Shown here: piece by piece, positions 25,008-35,453 of the stretch
How positions within the stretch are numbered: position 1 is the stretch's first letter
Layout of the letters: every line of letters starts with the position of its first letter
DNA from: Paenibacillus sp. FSL K6-3182
Lineage (GTDB): Bacteria > Bacillota > Bacilli > Paenibacillales > Paenibacillaceae
Assembly: GCF_037976325.1 (NCBI RefSeq)
Contig: NZ_CP150265.1
Span: 1,381,501-1,445,500 of the forward strand
Direction: 5' to 3'
Length of the DNA stretch: 64,000 bases
The notes under the pieces: generated by a model
What the model was told of the DNA's origin: nothing
The model's database searches: none
Seen by the model: only the letters and a program-made list of their open reading frames with translations
Position numbers and translations under genes: made by a program

Positions 25008-27140
25008 TTAATCTGCACGCTTTTTTCGTTCAATTAATATGGTCAAGCTGACAAGCGTAACAAATATAGTCGCTCCCATATCAGAGAGAATCGCAATCCA
25101 TAAGGTAAGCCAGCCGGGAATGGTAAGCAATAATGCGATTATTTTCAGTCCGAGCGAGACGCAAATGTTAAAGCGGATGACGCGATTGACCTTTTTGGCA
25201 ATGGAAACGGCTTCGGGCAGCTTCCCCAAGTGATCCTGCATGAGGACGATATCGGCTGTTTCAATCGCACTGTCTGTTCCTTTGCCCATCGCAATGCCGA
25301 GCTGCGCAGAGGCTAGAGCAGGAGCGTCATTAATACCGTCACCTATCATCGCCACATGGTTGCTTGCTGAAAGCTCTTTAATCTTCTTCACTTTATCTTC
25401 CGGCAGAAGATTGCCATAAAACTCGGATACCCCGACGGCGGAAGCGACTTTCTCCGCTGTCTTCTGATGATCTCCGGTAAGCATAATGGTACGCTTAATT
25501 CCCAGCTTGTGTAAGGATGCGATTACAGATCGGCTTTCCTCGCGAATTTCGTCTGAAATGCCAAACATACCGAGTACTTGCTGATCGTCTGCCACCAATA
25601 CAAGAGTAAGACCGTCATTTTTTAATTGTTCAATGCGATTTTGGACAGAATCCGGAATCGTAATATGCTCGATGCTTTTTTCATTTCCAAGCCAGTATGC
25701 AAGGTCGTTAACCTTCGCTTTAATTCCCCGACCTGATATCGTTTGAATCTCATCCGGTTCTGGTATTGTCATATTTCTGCTGGCTATTTCCTTCATAATC
25801 GCTTTCGCCAGCGGGTGGGAGGACGATTTCTCGATAGCTCCAGCTGCTTGGAAAAACCTTTCTTCATCATACGCTTCCAATTTGGCAACATGCGGTTCGC
25901 CTTTTGTTAACGTACCTGTTTTGTCAAAAGCAAGCGTATCGATCTTGCCAAGCTGTTCTAGAAATACGCCGCCTTTGACGAGTACGCCGTTCCGAGCATT
26001 TCTTGTAATGCCTGAAACAATGGCAATTGGTGAAGAAAGAATTAATGCGCAAGGGCAGCCTACAATTAATACGGATAATCCTTGATAAAGCCATGTAATC
26101 CAGTCTCCCTGAAAGAGGAGCGGAGGAATAAGGGCAACAAGTGCAGCAACAATCATAATGAGCGGCGTATAATATTTAGCGAATTTATTAATGAAAAGCT
26201 CCGTTGGCGTTTTTGTTTCCTGTGCTTCTTGCACGAGATGAAGAATTTTTGCCAAGGAGGAATCCTTGTATGCTTTATCAATTCGAACGAGAAGCAGCCC
26301 TTCATTGTTAATGCTTCCGCCGTAAACGGGTTCTCCAGCTTCCTTCTCAACCGGCAGTGATTCACCTGTGATAGCCGCTTCATTCACCGAGCTTTTTCCT
26401 TCAGAGACGATGCCGTCCGAAGGAATTTTTTCGCCTGGCTTAATTTTTACAAGATCGCCGATTTGAAGAGAAGCAATCGGAACGATAATCTCTTGGCCAT
26501 TTTCTACTTTTAAAGCTTCCTTAGGCGCAACTTGAAATAAAGCTTCCATGGAGCGGCGCGCCTTTTCCATGCCATAACCTTCAAGCAGCTCATTTAGTCC
26601 AAACAAGATGGCAACGAGAGTAGCTTCCTTCCATTCACCAATGGATACAGCTCCGATTAACGCAATTGTCATTAAGGTATCGATATTAAACTTCATTTTA
26701 ATTAAATTTTTAAGTCCGCGGAAAAATGTGGTGTAGCCACTTATTATCGTTGCGGTCAAATATAATAGAATGACTGCTTGTTTGTCGAGCACGCCATCAA
26801 GGAATAATGCGGCAACATAGATGATGCCCGATACGATGAGCAATTTGAGCATATTTGAATGGCCTTCGGAATGACTGTGATCATGATCATGATCATGTCC
26901 AGCATGACTATGAGAACTATGATCGTGTCCTGTATTCGCTTCCGAGCTTGCTTCGATATAGGCATTGTCTGACTTTAAAATTTTCTTAACTGCAGCCATG
27001 GAAATTTGCGGATCAACCGTTAATTTTCCTGAGTTGTAGCTGAGCTTTGCATCCGAGCCATGCTCCAATTGTTTAATCTCTTCCTCCATTCGGAGGGCAC
27101 AGCCACCACAAGAGAGTCCCTTTATTCGATACTCATTCAT
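25008..27140 (-). CDS. Heavy-metal P-type ATPase, Zn/Cd (P1B-2) type
   Basis: An N-terminal HMA domain (GLSCGGCA, Cys11 and Cys14) is followed by a His-rich linker (residues about 78-100, repeated HDHDH and HSH), eight membrane helices, the CPC motif GCPCALILSSPIAI, phosphorylation site DKTGTLTKG, HP locus SSSHPLAK, GDGINDAPAL, and a last helix ending DMGATIFVTLVSL, which is the ZntA/CadA pattern rather than the copper type. It exports Zn, Cd or Co at the cost of ATP. I use ATG 27140 with AAGGA seven bases upstream; a longer frame reaches 27182 without a ribosome site. It converges on the ZIP operon, its functional opposite. Confidence 0.9.
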   Translation of the reverse strand: MNEYRIKGLSCGGCALRMEEEIKQLEHGSDAKLSYNSGKLTVDPQISMAAVKKILKSDNAYIEASSEANTGHDHSSHSHAGHDHDHDHSHSEGHSNMLKLLIVSGIIYVAALFLDGVLDKQAVILLYLTATIISGYTTFFRGLKNLIKMKFNIDTLMTIALIGAVSIGEWKEATLVAILFGLNELLEGYGMEKARRSMEALFQVAPKEALKVENGQEIIVPIASLQIGDLVKIKPGEKIPSDGIVSEGKSSVNEAAITGESLPVEKEAGEPVYGGSINNEGLLLVRIDKAYKDSSLAKILHLVQEAQETKTPTELFINKFAKYYTPLIMIVAALVALIPPLLFQGDWITWLYQGLSVLIVGCPCALILSSPIAIVSGITRNARNGVLVKGGVFLEQLGKIDTLAFDKTGTLTKGEPHVAKLEAYDEERFFQAAGAIEKSSSHPLAKAIMKEIASRNMTIPEPDEIQTISGRGIKAKVNDLAYWLGNEKSIEHITIPDSVQNRIEQLKNDGLTLVLVADDQQVLGMFGISDEIREESRSVIASLHKLGIKRTIMLTGDHQKTAEKVASAVGVSEFYGNLLPEDKVKKIKELSASNHVAMIGDGINDAPALASAQLGIAMGKGTDSAIETADIVLMQDHLGKLPEAVSIAKKVNRVIRFNICVSLGLKIIALLLTIPGWLTLWIAILSDMGATIFVTLVSLTILIERKKRAD

Positions 27141-27545
27141 AAGACATCCTTCTTCCAGTTGAATATATGAATACTTGTTCATATAATATGCAATTCCAAC
27201 ATTTATGTCAAACGTATTTTCTCCATTCCGCTATAAATTCATGTAAACACCATTCGGTTTGTTAGAAACTGTACACATCTGAAACGTCATAAATTCAAGT
27301 AGACAAGGAATGGTAAGCTTTGCGGAGTTTGAATATGCGAAATAATGTATGGCGTACGGTGTGAAGGAATAGATGCTCGAGCCTGTCGTAAAAAAGGACA
27401 TTCATGAACTGCTGGATATAGTATGGTCAAATTGAGAATGATTGGATTTCAAGCCTTTTAAATTTTTAATTGGATATATTTGAGGTATACCTCCGAATAG
27501 ACAGTGAAACAAATCTATACTTATAATGTTTTCGGGGGGCTTAAA
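27141..27545. other. Intergenic region with promoter of the GH/HEAT/GT2 cluster
   Basis: Apart from the promoter at 27498-27527 and the GGGGGG ribosome site at 27534-27539, I see no gene or strong structure in these 405 bp. Confidence 0.5.
27498..27527 (+). promoter_or_regulatory. Sigma-A-type promoter of the GH/HEAT/GT2 cluster
   Basis: TAGACA (27498-27503) and TATAAT (27522-27527) are separated by 18 bp, 18 bases before the coding start at 27546. The very short leader leaves little room for other control. Confidence 0.6.
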
Positions 27546-29738
27546 ATGAAAATTTCGAGCAAGAACTATATGTATGGTTCAATTATTATCATTATTTTAA
27601 TCGCTATAGCCTATTCAAGCATATTTATTTTGAAAAATAAAATAAATGCAACAGATCATAGCAACCCCACATCACCAATGGCATCGGAGTATGTAAGCAA
27701 GGTGGATGGAAACTCTTTTAATGTTTTGGAAAATGGACAATGGACGAAAACATTTATTAAAGGTGTGAACCTTGGAGCTGGAAAACCAGGCGCTTTTCCC
27801 GGCGAGGTTGCCATTACATACGATGAATACTATAGATGGCTTGGCTATATTTCGGATATGAATGCAAACACGATCAGAGTGTACACGATACAGCGGCCGC
27901 AGTTTTATAATGCCTTATTTGATTTTAATCAAAATGCAGTGAAAAATGGCAAGAAGCCTATTTATGTGTTTCATGGCGTTTGGGTTAATGAGAGCGATAT
28001 AGCAACAATCGATGATGATTTTGGCAGCAATGACAAGATTCTAAATGATATGAATGCTACGGTAAAAGATACGATTAATATTTTGCATGGCAATCATTAT
28101 TTGCCAGTAAATAAAGGCCATGCGGACGGCAATTATACCTCGGATGTTTCGAAGTATGTCATCGGATGGATTGTTGGTATTGAATGGGAGCCTTCGCTTG
28201 TCGTCAGCACGAATGAAAATAACGCAAAGCGCAGCCATTATGATGGCAAATACCTTTATACCGTAGGTGCATCTCCGTTTGAGACCTTTCTCACTGAAGT
28301 AGGAGATAAGCTGATTGATTATGAAATGACAACCTATAACATGCAAAGCCCGGTTGCCTTTTCCAATTGGGTAACGACAGATCCGCTAAAGCATCCTAAC
28401 GAGCCTTATAAAAATGAAGACCTTGTAGAAGTAAACGTCGAGCATATTAAATGGCATGACAGCTATAAAGCCGGCATGTTTGCCTCTTATCATGTGTACC
28501 CCTATTACCCCGATACGTTTAGCTATCAGACCGAATATATTCAATTTAAAGATGCCGAGGGCAAACCAAATCCTTATTTGGCTTATTTAGAGGAAGTTAA
28601 GAAGTTCCATTCCATGCCTGTTCTTATTTCGGAATTTGGCATTCCAGCCTCACGCGGCAAGGCGCATGAAAACAAAATTACAGGCTTTAACCAGGGCTTT
28701 ATAGATGAACAAACGCAAGGCGATATGCTGATGAAAATGATGAAGGATATTCACGCTGCTAATTTAGCAGGGGGATTGGTTTTTTCGTGGCAGGATGAGT
28801 GGTTTAAGCGAACATGGAACAACAATGATTTGGATTTGCCTGATTCAAGGCCATACTGGCTTAATGCTCAAACGAATGAGCAGCATTTTGGTTTATTAGC
28901 GCTTGATCCTGGCAACGACAAAAGCATCAGTTATATCGACGGTTCGTTCGATGATTGGGCAAATGATACTCCCCTGTATGCTGACGATCATACCAAGCTA
29001 TACGTAAAAAGTGATGAGGGATATGTCTATCTCATGATTGATGCTGAAAATTATGATTTTAATAAGGATACGTTGATCATACCGATCGATACGATAAAGG
29101 AACAAGGGAACACAAGCTTCTCACAGCTTGGCTCCACATTTAGCAAGGATGCAGACTTTGTAGTGAAAATTCATGGACCAACGGACTCACATGTATTAGT
29201 AGATGCCTATTACGATAACTACTATTTTAGATATGCGGTTCAAACGAGCCTCATCGACAAGACCCCAGCCTTTCATCATAAGAACACTGGTATTTTTAAC
29301 CCCATCAGGCTTAGTTTAAATAAAAGCTACGTAGTTCCGCAGCTGAACACGATCGTTCCTTTTGCAGGATATGAGACGGGGCTGCTCCAATACGGAATAG
29401 GTAATCCGGATAACCCCGATTTTAATTCATTAAGTGATTTTTATTATAAAGATGGAAAAGTGGAAATGAGAATTCCGTGGCAGCTGCTGAATGTGATGGA
29501 TCCTTCCCATAAATATGTCATTGATGATATGTATGCTCGTGGAAAAATATCAAAGCTGAAGGAAGATGGAATGAGCTTTGGCATACAGCATATCAAGATG
29601 GGCAGCACGCCTGAAACGACGCAGCAGCCTATAGCAATGGAGGAATATAGCTGGAAGGAATGGGAGCAGCCGACATTTCATGAACGATTGAAGCCTTCCT
29701 ATTACATTTTGCAAAAGGGATTTCAAACGATGAATTAA
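27546..29738 (+). CDS. Membrane-anchored GH-A clan glycoside-hydrolase-like protein
   Basis: One N-terminal membrane helix (SIIIIILIAIAYSSIFIL, about residues 11-30) anchors a 700-residue outer part. A TIM-barrel region carries FIKGVNLGAGKPG, MNANTIRVYTI, the acid/base candidate GIEWEPS (Glu near 213), SYHVYPYYP, and the nucleophile candidate LISEFGIP (Glu near 363), the spacing of clan GH-A enzymes. A C-terminal beta-sandwich (from about 470, DGSFDDWANDTPLYAD) resembles CBM9/DOMON-like modules. ATG 27546 follows GGGGGG. It leads a four-gene unit ending in a processive glycosyltransferase, so it may trim or bind the polymer made there. Confidence 0.7.
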   Translation: MKISSKNYMYGSIIIIILIAIAYSSIFILKNKINATDHSNPTSPMASEYVSKVDGNSFNVLENGQWTKTFIKGVNLGAGKPGAFPGEVAITYDEYYRWLGYISDMNANTIRVYTIQRPQFYNALFDFNQNAVKNGKKPIYVFHGVWVNESDIATIDDDFGSNDKILNDMNATVKDTINILHGNHYLPVNKGHADGNYTSDVSKYVIGWIVGIEWEPSLVVSTNENNAKRSHYDGKYLYTVGASPFETFLTEVGDKLIDYEMTTYNMQSPVAFSNWVTTDPLKHPNEPYKNEDLVEVNVEHIKWHDSYKAGMFASYHVYPYYPDTFSYQTEYIQFKDAEGKPNPYLAYLEEVKKFHSMPVLISEFGIPASRGKAHENKITGFNQGFIDEQTQGDMLMKMMKDIHAANLAGGLVFSWQDEWFKRTWNNNDLDLPDSRPYWLNAQTNEQHFGLLALDPGNDKSISYIDGSFDDWANDTPLYADDHTKLYVKSDEGYVYLMIDAENYDFNKDTLIIPIDTIKEQGNTSFSQLGSTFSKDADFVVKIHGPTDSHVLVDAYYDNYYFRYAVQTSLIDKTPAFHHKNTGIFNPIRLSLNKSYVVPQLNTIVPFAGYETGLLQYGIGNPDNPDFNSLSDFYYKDGKVEMRIPWQLLNVMDPSHKYVIDDMYARGKISKLKEDGMSFGIQHIKMGSTPETTQQPIAMEEYSWKEWEQPTFHERLKPSYYILQKGFQTMN

Positions 29739-29763
29739 TTCATATATAAAATGAGGAATACAA

Positions 29764-32700
29764 ATGAAAAAAAGAAATATTAAAGCTCGCTATTTCATTT
29801 TTATAGCTTTATTAATTGGTGTATCGATTCCTTTCATCGTTTGGCTGCTTACACCAAGCAAAAACCTTGATGTCGTTGTCATTAATAAAACCTTTCCGAC
29901 TCAAGCATCTGAAACGAGCGGCATAAGGGAGCTGGATTACAGCAAGCAGCGCGGGTTGTTTTGGATTATGAATCATCTGCTCATAAATAACCCCGCGACG
30001 AATAAAGCGTATGACGCCACGAAGGACTATTATGGAAATTTCCTATCTGATGGGAAATTAAAGGCTGTTCCTTTTGATAAACGAGCTAATGTGCCAGATG
30101 TGATCTATATTTCGGATGCGTACGGCACTGGCAATTCAAAGGTGAATGGTGTGGAACCAAAAGGGGTTTCAGGTCTGACGATGGATGAGGTTAGTTTAAT
30201 AGCTACCAGCTATGCTAAAGGGACAACGGTTATTGGCGAATACAATATTGCAGGCGAGCCTACTGGACCAAACGTATCCAAGGAGCTTGAAGCTATTTTT
30301 AACGTCGGCTTTAAGGGGTGGGCAGGCAAGTTTTTCTCGGAATTATCGTCGGCAGAAGATGTACCGAATTGGATAAGAGCAACCTATGAGCAGCAATACG
30401 GGAAAAAGTGGAGCTTAACGGGAGCGGGAATCGTTATTGCGGGCAACAATAGAATCATCATATTGGAGCGCGGCAAAGATTTTACAGGACAATCGATCAG
30501 CCTGTTCATGACTGAGGATCATGCTGGCAGCTATCATACGGACACGATTGATTACTATAACTGGTTTGAAATCATTGAGCCTGCAGACGATAAGTCGGTA
30601 ATCGCATGGTATGACTTAAACGCTACGGAAGCAGGTCAGGAGCAATTGAAGGTCTTAGGGCTGAATACTAGATTCCCAGCAATCATTGCAAATAAATCCG
30701 GCAAGAAGAGCTCCTATTATTTTGCCGGTGATTTTAGTGATTATAAGGAGCCGGAGAAGATTAAACGGTTTTGGGGTGCTTCAACTCTATACAAAATATT
30801 CAGTGTAAACAGCGAAGGGGATCATTCGTATTTTTATTGGCATTTTTATGTGCCGCTTATGTCCAAGCTGTTGAAGGAAACAAAACCATTAGATGAAAGC
30901 ACTACATTTCAGGCGAAAGCAGAGACAGCTTCAAATGGTACACAGCTCGTATCCAAAATAGTCGACAATACATTTTCCGTTTATGAAAACGGAGCTTGGA
31001 AGAGCATGTTTGTAAAAGGGATGAATATTGGCACAGCAATACCAGGTATTCCTGAAGGAAGCTTCCCGGAGGATACGGCTATTTATTCAGAGTGGCTTGA
31101 GAAGATTGGTCAAATGAACGCCAATACAATACGAGTATACACGTTGATGCCGTCAGGCTTTTATCGAGCGCTTGATATTTACAATACGAATCATCAAGAT
31201 AAACCGCTGTATTTGCTTCAAAATATATCGCCGAGCAGTGAGCCGCCATCAGGCGACTTACTGAATCAAGAGTACAATGCAGCCTACAAACAAGCGATTC
31301 AAGATACCATTAACGCAGTTCATGGGAATGCCAAGTTAAAAACAAAAGAGGGGATGAACTCTGATCTTTACATGAATGATGTGTCAGGCTATATCCTTGG
31401 TTTTTTAGTTGACCCAGGATTAACCCCTCAAAAGGTAAAGGCAACGGATCAAGCACATCCCTCTTACAACTATAATGGGGACTATGTTTCATCAGGTTTA
31501 GACGCATCGCCTACCGAGTCGTGGCTTGCTTCCCTATCGGATCGTATCTTTCAATATGAGCAAAGTAATTACGACATGCAGCATCCAGCAGCGATTACCA
31601 GCATTCCAGAGCTAGACATTCTCGAACATGCTGCATCAAATCCAGAGACGCTCGATGACGCGGTTTCAGTGGATATTAATCATATTGTTATTTCTAGCAA
31701 AGTGATCAGCGGATTTTTTGGCGCGTACAATGTTTTTCCCGATCATCCGGCATTTATAGCTGGGGAAACGAAGGAAGCAAAACCTGACTATGCAGGTTAT
31801 AAGCAGTATTTGGATCGTTTTATGAGCACTCAAAAAAAGTATCCCGTACTTATTAGCGAATTTGGATTGTCTACAAGCCTAGGTTCATCGCAAATATCCG
31901 CTTCTGGCCATAAGGACGGTCAAAACAGCGAGGCTGAGCAAGGAGAAGGCATCGTTGCGATGATGAATATGATAAAGGACAGCGGCAGTATGGGCGGGCT
32001 TGTTTACGAATGGGCGGATCAATGGGGAAAAAGCAGCCGGTTTACCTCTTCCCTGATGATCCCTTATGAGCACGGAAGCCTCTGGCACAATGTAATAGAT
32101 CCTGCTCAGCGATATGGTATTTTAGCGATAGAATCACCTACGCCGACGGAGTATGCCATGACCTTGCGGGGAATAGATCCTCTGCGTACCATTTCTTATG
32201 CTGCTAACGAATCTTATTTCTATATAACAGCCGAATTCAGTGAACTGCCGAATTTCGATCAGAAGAACATTATGATCTATTTGGACACCGTTGACAGAAA
32301 AAATGGCGAATATATGCTGGCCCCTGATGTGAATGAAAACTGGTCTGGTGCAGAGTTTAATGTCAGCATTCAAAATACGAAGCAAGCCGAATTACTCGTA
32401 ATCCCGCAATATAATGCGAGCAAAGGCAGTTATTACACTTCCGTATCGTCTAACGGCATTTATGAGAAAATGATGCGGCAGCTCTCAAAAGCATACCAAA
32501 CGCCTGAAGGCAAAACGATTCCCTCTGCTTATGAGGATGGATCAACCTTGAATGCAGGCAGCTTTGACAACAGCAGCAGCCATTTTTATTTTGAGGGCAA
32601 TACGCTGTATCTTAGAATTCCATGGGCGAGCTTGAACTTTACTGACCCGTCTAGCTTGCTCGTATTCGATGATGAGAAGAAACAAGGGGCATTCGAGAAC

Positions 32701-32922
32701 ATAAGAGACGGCGTTGCTGTTCGAATGACGGATGGCATAGTCGCTTCACTCGTTATTATGGATAAAAAAACGCAGAAGGTCGATTATCAGTTTCCCGAGA
32801 GCGTTACGTCGTCCGGCTACCGAACCTTTACATGGAATACATGGACGAAACCCGAATACGTATCTCGCAATAAGAAAAGCTACGACATGCTTAAACAACT
32901 TTTTGCGCAGGAGGATATATGA
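29764..32922 (+). CDS. Membrane-anchored protein with a degenerate copy of the preceding GH-like domain
   Basis: This 1052-aa protein has one N-terminal helix (residues 11-29), an extra domain of about 360 residues (DVVVINKT, PDVIYISDAYG, GTTVIGEYN: alternating strand/helix, perhaps amidotransferase- or deacetylase-like), and from about residue 395 a copy of the upstream protein's barrel and beta-sandwich (FVKGMNIGTAIPG, MNANTIRVYTLMP, LISEFGLS). The acid/base block GIEWEP is replaced by DPGLTP (about 550-555), while the nucleophile-position Glu699 is kept. It is probably a binding or structural pseudoenzyme. ATG 29764 has GAGGA upstream; the stop overlaps the HEAT gene (ATGA). Confidence 0.65.
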   Translation: MKKRNIKARYFIFIALLIGVSIPFIVWLLTPSKNLDVVVINKTFPTQASETSGIRELDYSKQRGLFWIMNHLLINNPATNKAYDATKDYYGNFLSDGKLKAVPFDKRANVPDVIYISDAYGTGNSKVNGVEPKGVSGLTMDEVSLIATSYAKGTTVIGEYNIAGEPTGPNVSKELEAIFNVGFKGWAGKFFSELSSAEDVPNWIRATYEQQYGKKWSLTGAGIVIAGNNRIIILERGKDFTGQSISLFMTEDHAGSYHTDTIDYYNWFEIIEPADDKSVIAWYDLNATEAGQEQLKVLGLNTRFPAIIANKSGKKSSYYFAGDFSDYKEPEKIKRFWGASTLYKIFSVNSEGDHSYFYWHFYVPLMSKLLKETKPLDESTTFQAKAETASNGTQLVSKIVDNTFSVYENGAWKSMFVKGMNIGTAIPGIPEGSFPEDTAIYSEWLEKIGQMNANTIRVYTLMPSGFYRALDIYNTNHQDKPLYLLQNISPSSEPPSGDLLNQEYNAAYKQAIQDTINAVHGNAKLKTKEGMNSDLYMNDVSGYILGFLVDPGLTPQKVKATDQAHPSYNYNGDYVSSGLDASPTESWLASLSDRIFQYEQSNYDMQHPAAITSIPELDILEHAASNPETLDDAVSVDINHIVISSKVISGFFGAYNVFPDHPAFIAGETKEAKPDYAGYKQYLDRFMSTQKKYPVLISEFGLSTSLGSSQISASGHKDGQNSEAEQGEGIVAMMNMIKDSGSMGGLVYEWADQWGKSSRFTSSLMIPYEHGSLWHNVIDPAQRYGILAIESPTPTEYAMTLRGIDPLRTISYAANESYFYITAEFSELPNFDQKNIMIYLDTVDRKNGEYMLAPDVNENWSGAEFNVSIQNTKQAELLVIPQYNASKGSYYTSVSSNGIYEKMMRQLSKAYQTPEGKTIPSAYEDGSTLNAGSFDNSSSHFYFEGNTLYLRIPWASLNFTDPSSLLVFDDEKKQGAFENIRDGVAVRMTDGIVASLVIMDKKTQKVDYQFPESVTSSGYRTFTWNTWTKPEYVSRNKKSYDMLKQLFAQEDI

Positions 32923-33968
32923 CAAAAGAAGCATTATATTTGCTGCTCATTTCATCAGCGTTATTTTCATTTTTTTTCATATCGATTATCGTCATTTGGT
33001 TTTTTCGTTACTTTAGCGAGTCCGCGACTAACCAATTGAAGAAGCAGCTGGAAGAAGTATTCACATCCTATTTTTACACTGAAAATAAAAATAAACGAAC
33101 GATCGTGCAAAAACTGAACAAAATCGTCGGAAAAAGTGCTAGAAAAAAAGAGCTGTTCATTAATATCGTCATTAATCACAATGCTGATTTTATCCATACC
33201 CATCATGATCAGTTGATGAACATATACGAATTAACAGGAACGAAAGCTTTTCTGCTCAAAAGACTGCAATCAAACAGCGTTCATATTCAGTCCTTAGCCT
33301 GTCGGCATCTAGGGGAATTGCAGCTAAGAGATACAATGGCATCTATCCTTACGCTTATTTCAAGCAAAAATAATGATGTGATTTATAATATGATGCTGGC
33401 TCTTGCGAAGCTTGGTGATTTGGAGGGGCTAGTTCATGTTCTAACCTATGACTCCCAAAATATGAACTTGTCTCATAGAGCTATTATTGAAATTATTTCT
33501 GCTTTTGACGGCTCAAAGGAAGAGCTGTTTCGACAAACAATCGATAGAAGTGATGACTATATGAAGGGCATTCTAATAAAAGCGGTTGCTGATTACAGTA
33601 TTGAAGGCTTAAGCGAGCATTATATTAAGTATTTGAATAGTGAGGATAAGAATCTTAGAATTGCATCGATAAGAGCGCTGAGCGAGCTGAATAATCCGGA
33701 TTATGAAGCATCTATGCTAACCAAGCTTGATGATCATGATTGGGAGGTTAGAGCAGCTGCTGCCAAGGGCCTTGAGAAGATTGGGACCAAAAATAGTTTA
33801 GCGGATTTAGGGAAAACAACCGGCGACAGCGTGTGGTGGGTAAGACACCATGCCGCCAGTGCACTTGTTCTCATTCCTGGAGGTATTGCTTACGCTTCAA
33901 AGATCATCGATGGAGACGATAAATTTGCTCGGGATGCCGTGATTAGTGTGATCGAAATGACTTCCTAA
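32919..33968 (+). CDS. Membrane protein with HEAT-like repeats
   Basis: A membrane helix at residues 5-30 (LLLISSALFSFFFISIIVIW) is followed by a cytoplasmic array of about eight HEAT-like helix pairs, the clearest being LQSNSVHIQSLACRHLGELQ, RIASIRALSELNNP, and DHDWEVRAAAAKGLEKIGTK. HEAT arrays act as scaffolds. The start overlaps the previous stop, and AGGAGG lies upstream. Its position immediately before a processive GT2 suggests that it docks or controls the synthase at the membrane. Confidence 0.75.
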   Translation: MTKEALYLLLISSALFSFFFISIIVIWFFRYFSESATNQLKKQLEEVFTSYFYTENKNKRTIVQKLNKIVGKSARKKELFINIVINHNADFIHTHHDQLMNIYELTGTKAFLLKRLQSNSVHIQSLACRHLGELQLRDTMASILTLISSKNNDVIYNMMLALAKLGDLEGLVHVLTYDSQNMNLSHRAIIEIISAFDGSKEELFRQTIDRSDDYMKGILIKAVADYSIEGLSEHYIKYLNSEDKNLRIASIRALSELNNPDYEASMLTKLDDHDWEVRAAAAKGLEKIGTKNSLADLGKTTGDSVWWVRHHAASALVLIPGGIAYASKIIDGDDKFARDAVISVIEMTS

Positions 33969-33989
33969 TGACAACTTAGAAAAACGAGG

Positions 33990-35435
33990 ATGGTTTTCAA
34001 CAACATGTATATTCTCAGAATGTTTATTATTTATTTCAGCGAGTTTTGTATGCTGTATACGATTGGAATAAACATCTTTTATAATGGGCAAATGCTGATC
34101 GCTTCGCTAGATATGTTTAGTTATTTACGAAAAATGAAAGCCTCGGATTATAAAAGATATATCGATTCAAAAAATATGATTCCGATTTCTATCATTGTCC
34201 CTGCGTACAACGAAGAGAAAACGATCGTTGATAATATTAAATCGCTGCTCGCTCTAAATTATTTTGAGTATGAGATTATTATTGTGAATGACGGCTCCAC
34301 CGATTTCACAAAAGAAAAGATCATAAACGAGTTCAATTTAAAAAAGGTAAACCAGCCCATTATGCAGAGCTTGCCTACGAATGAAGTAGCTGGCATTTAC
34401 CGAAGCAATCAATACGAGCGATTAATATTTGTAGATAAATTAAACGGCGGCAAAGCGGACGCCATTAATGCGGGCATTAATGTCTCTGTCTATCCTATTT
34501 TTGCATGCATCGATGCCGATTCCATCTTGGAAAATGATGCCCTTATCAAGCTCACGATGTTATTTGTGGAAAATCCCGAAACGATTGCTGTTGGAGGGAT
34601 CGTCAGAATTGCCAACGGCTCGATCATTAAAGACGGCAAGCTTATGGAGATGAATATTCCGAAAAGCAATATGGCGAAATTTCAGATTATTGAGTATTTC
34701 CGAGCTTTTTTGACTGGCCGTACGAGCTTCAGCAAGCTTAATTCCATACTCATTATTTCCGGTGCATTCGGTGCGTTTAATAAGAGGGTCGTTATTGAGT
34801 GCGGCGGGTACAAAGTGAATACAATCGGTGAAGACATGGATATTATCGTTAGGCTTCATAAGGCGATGAAAGACCAGAAGAGAAAGTACAAAATACAATT
34901 TCTAGCGGACCCGATTTGCTGGACTCAAGCTCCAGAAACAATGAAGGATCTAAGAAGCCAGCGGAGAAGATGGCAAATTGGTCTTTTTGATACGCTGATA
35001 AGCTATAGGAGAATGCTTTTTAATCCGAAATACGGCAAGATTGGCATGGTGACACTGCCTTATTACTGGATATTCGAATTAATTGGGCCAATTGTTGAGG
35101 CACTCGGCTATATCTTTATCCCACTTGCCTATTTATTTGGCTTGCTTGCGTTTGACAGCTTTATTACTTTTTTTGTTATCGCGTTTTTACTCGGCACTAC
35201 CTTATCAATGGGCAGCATCTTACTCGAGCAAATTACATTTCGCAAATACAGCTCGCTTAAAGAAACTTTGCTGCTTGTGCTGTTCGGCGTGTTGGAAAAC
35301 CTAGGTTATCGTCAGCTTACTGTTCTGTTCCGTGTTGAAGGTATTTTTAATTTTAGAAGAGGCCGTCATTCATGGGGAGCAATGAACAGAAAGAAATTTG
35401 TTTCAAGCAAAGAGAAAAAAGATAACGATAAGTGA
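33990..35435 (+). CDS. Processive glycosyltransferase, family 2
   Basis: The 481-aa protein has one or two N-terminal helices, a cytoplasmic GT-A domain with ISIIVPAYNEEKTI, NDGSTD, the metal-binding CIDADSIL, the acceptor-site TIGEDMDI (in place of TED) and the processive motif QRRRW, followed by several C-terminal helices (from about 350). These features place it with cellulose, hyaluronan and PgaC-type synthases that build and extrude polymers. The sugar is unknown. The start is uncertain: GAGG lies directly before ATG 33990 and 15 bases before ATG 34005, so neither spacing is ideal. A terminator ends the cluster. Confidence 0.85.
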   Translation: MVFNNMYILRMFIIYFSEFCMLYTIGINIFYNGQMLIASLDMFSYLRKMKASDYKRYIDSKNMIPISIIVPAYNEEKTIVDNIKSLLALNYFEYEIIIVNDGSTDFTKEKIINEFNLKKVNQPIMQSLPTNEVAGIYRSNQYERLIFVDKLNGGKADAINAGINVSVYPIFACIDADSILENDALIKLTMLFVENPETIAVGGIVRIANGSIIKDGKLMEMNIPKSNMAKFQIIEYFRAFLTGRTSFSKLNSILIISGAFGAFNKRVVIECGGYKVNTIGEDMDIIVRLHKAMKDQKRKYKIQFLADPICWTQAPETMKDLRSQRRRWQIGLFDTLISYRRMLFNPKYGKIGMVTLPYYWIFELIGPIVEALGYIFIPLAYLFGLLAFDSFITFFVIAFLLGTTLSMGSILLEQITFRKYSSLKETLLLVLFGVLENLGYRQLTVLFRVEGIFNFRRGRHSWGAMNRKKFVSSKEKKDNDK

Positions 35436-35453
35436 TGCTGAAATGGCAATGGA

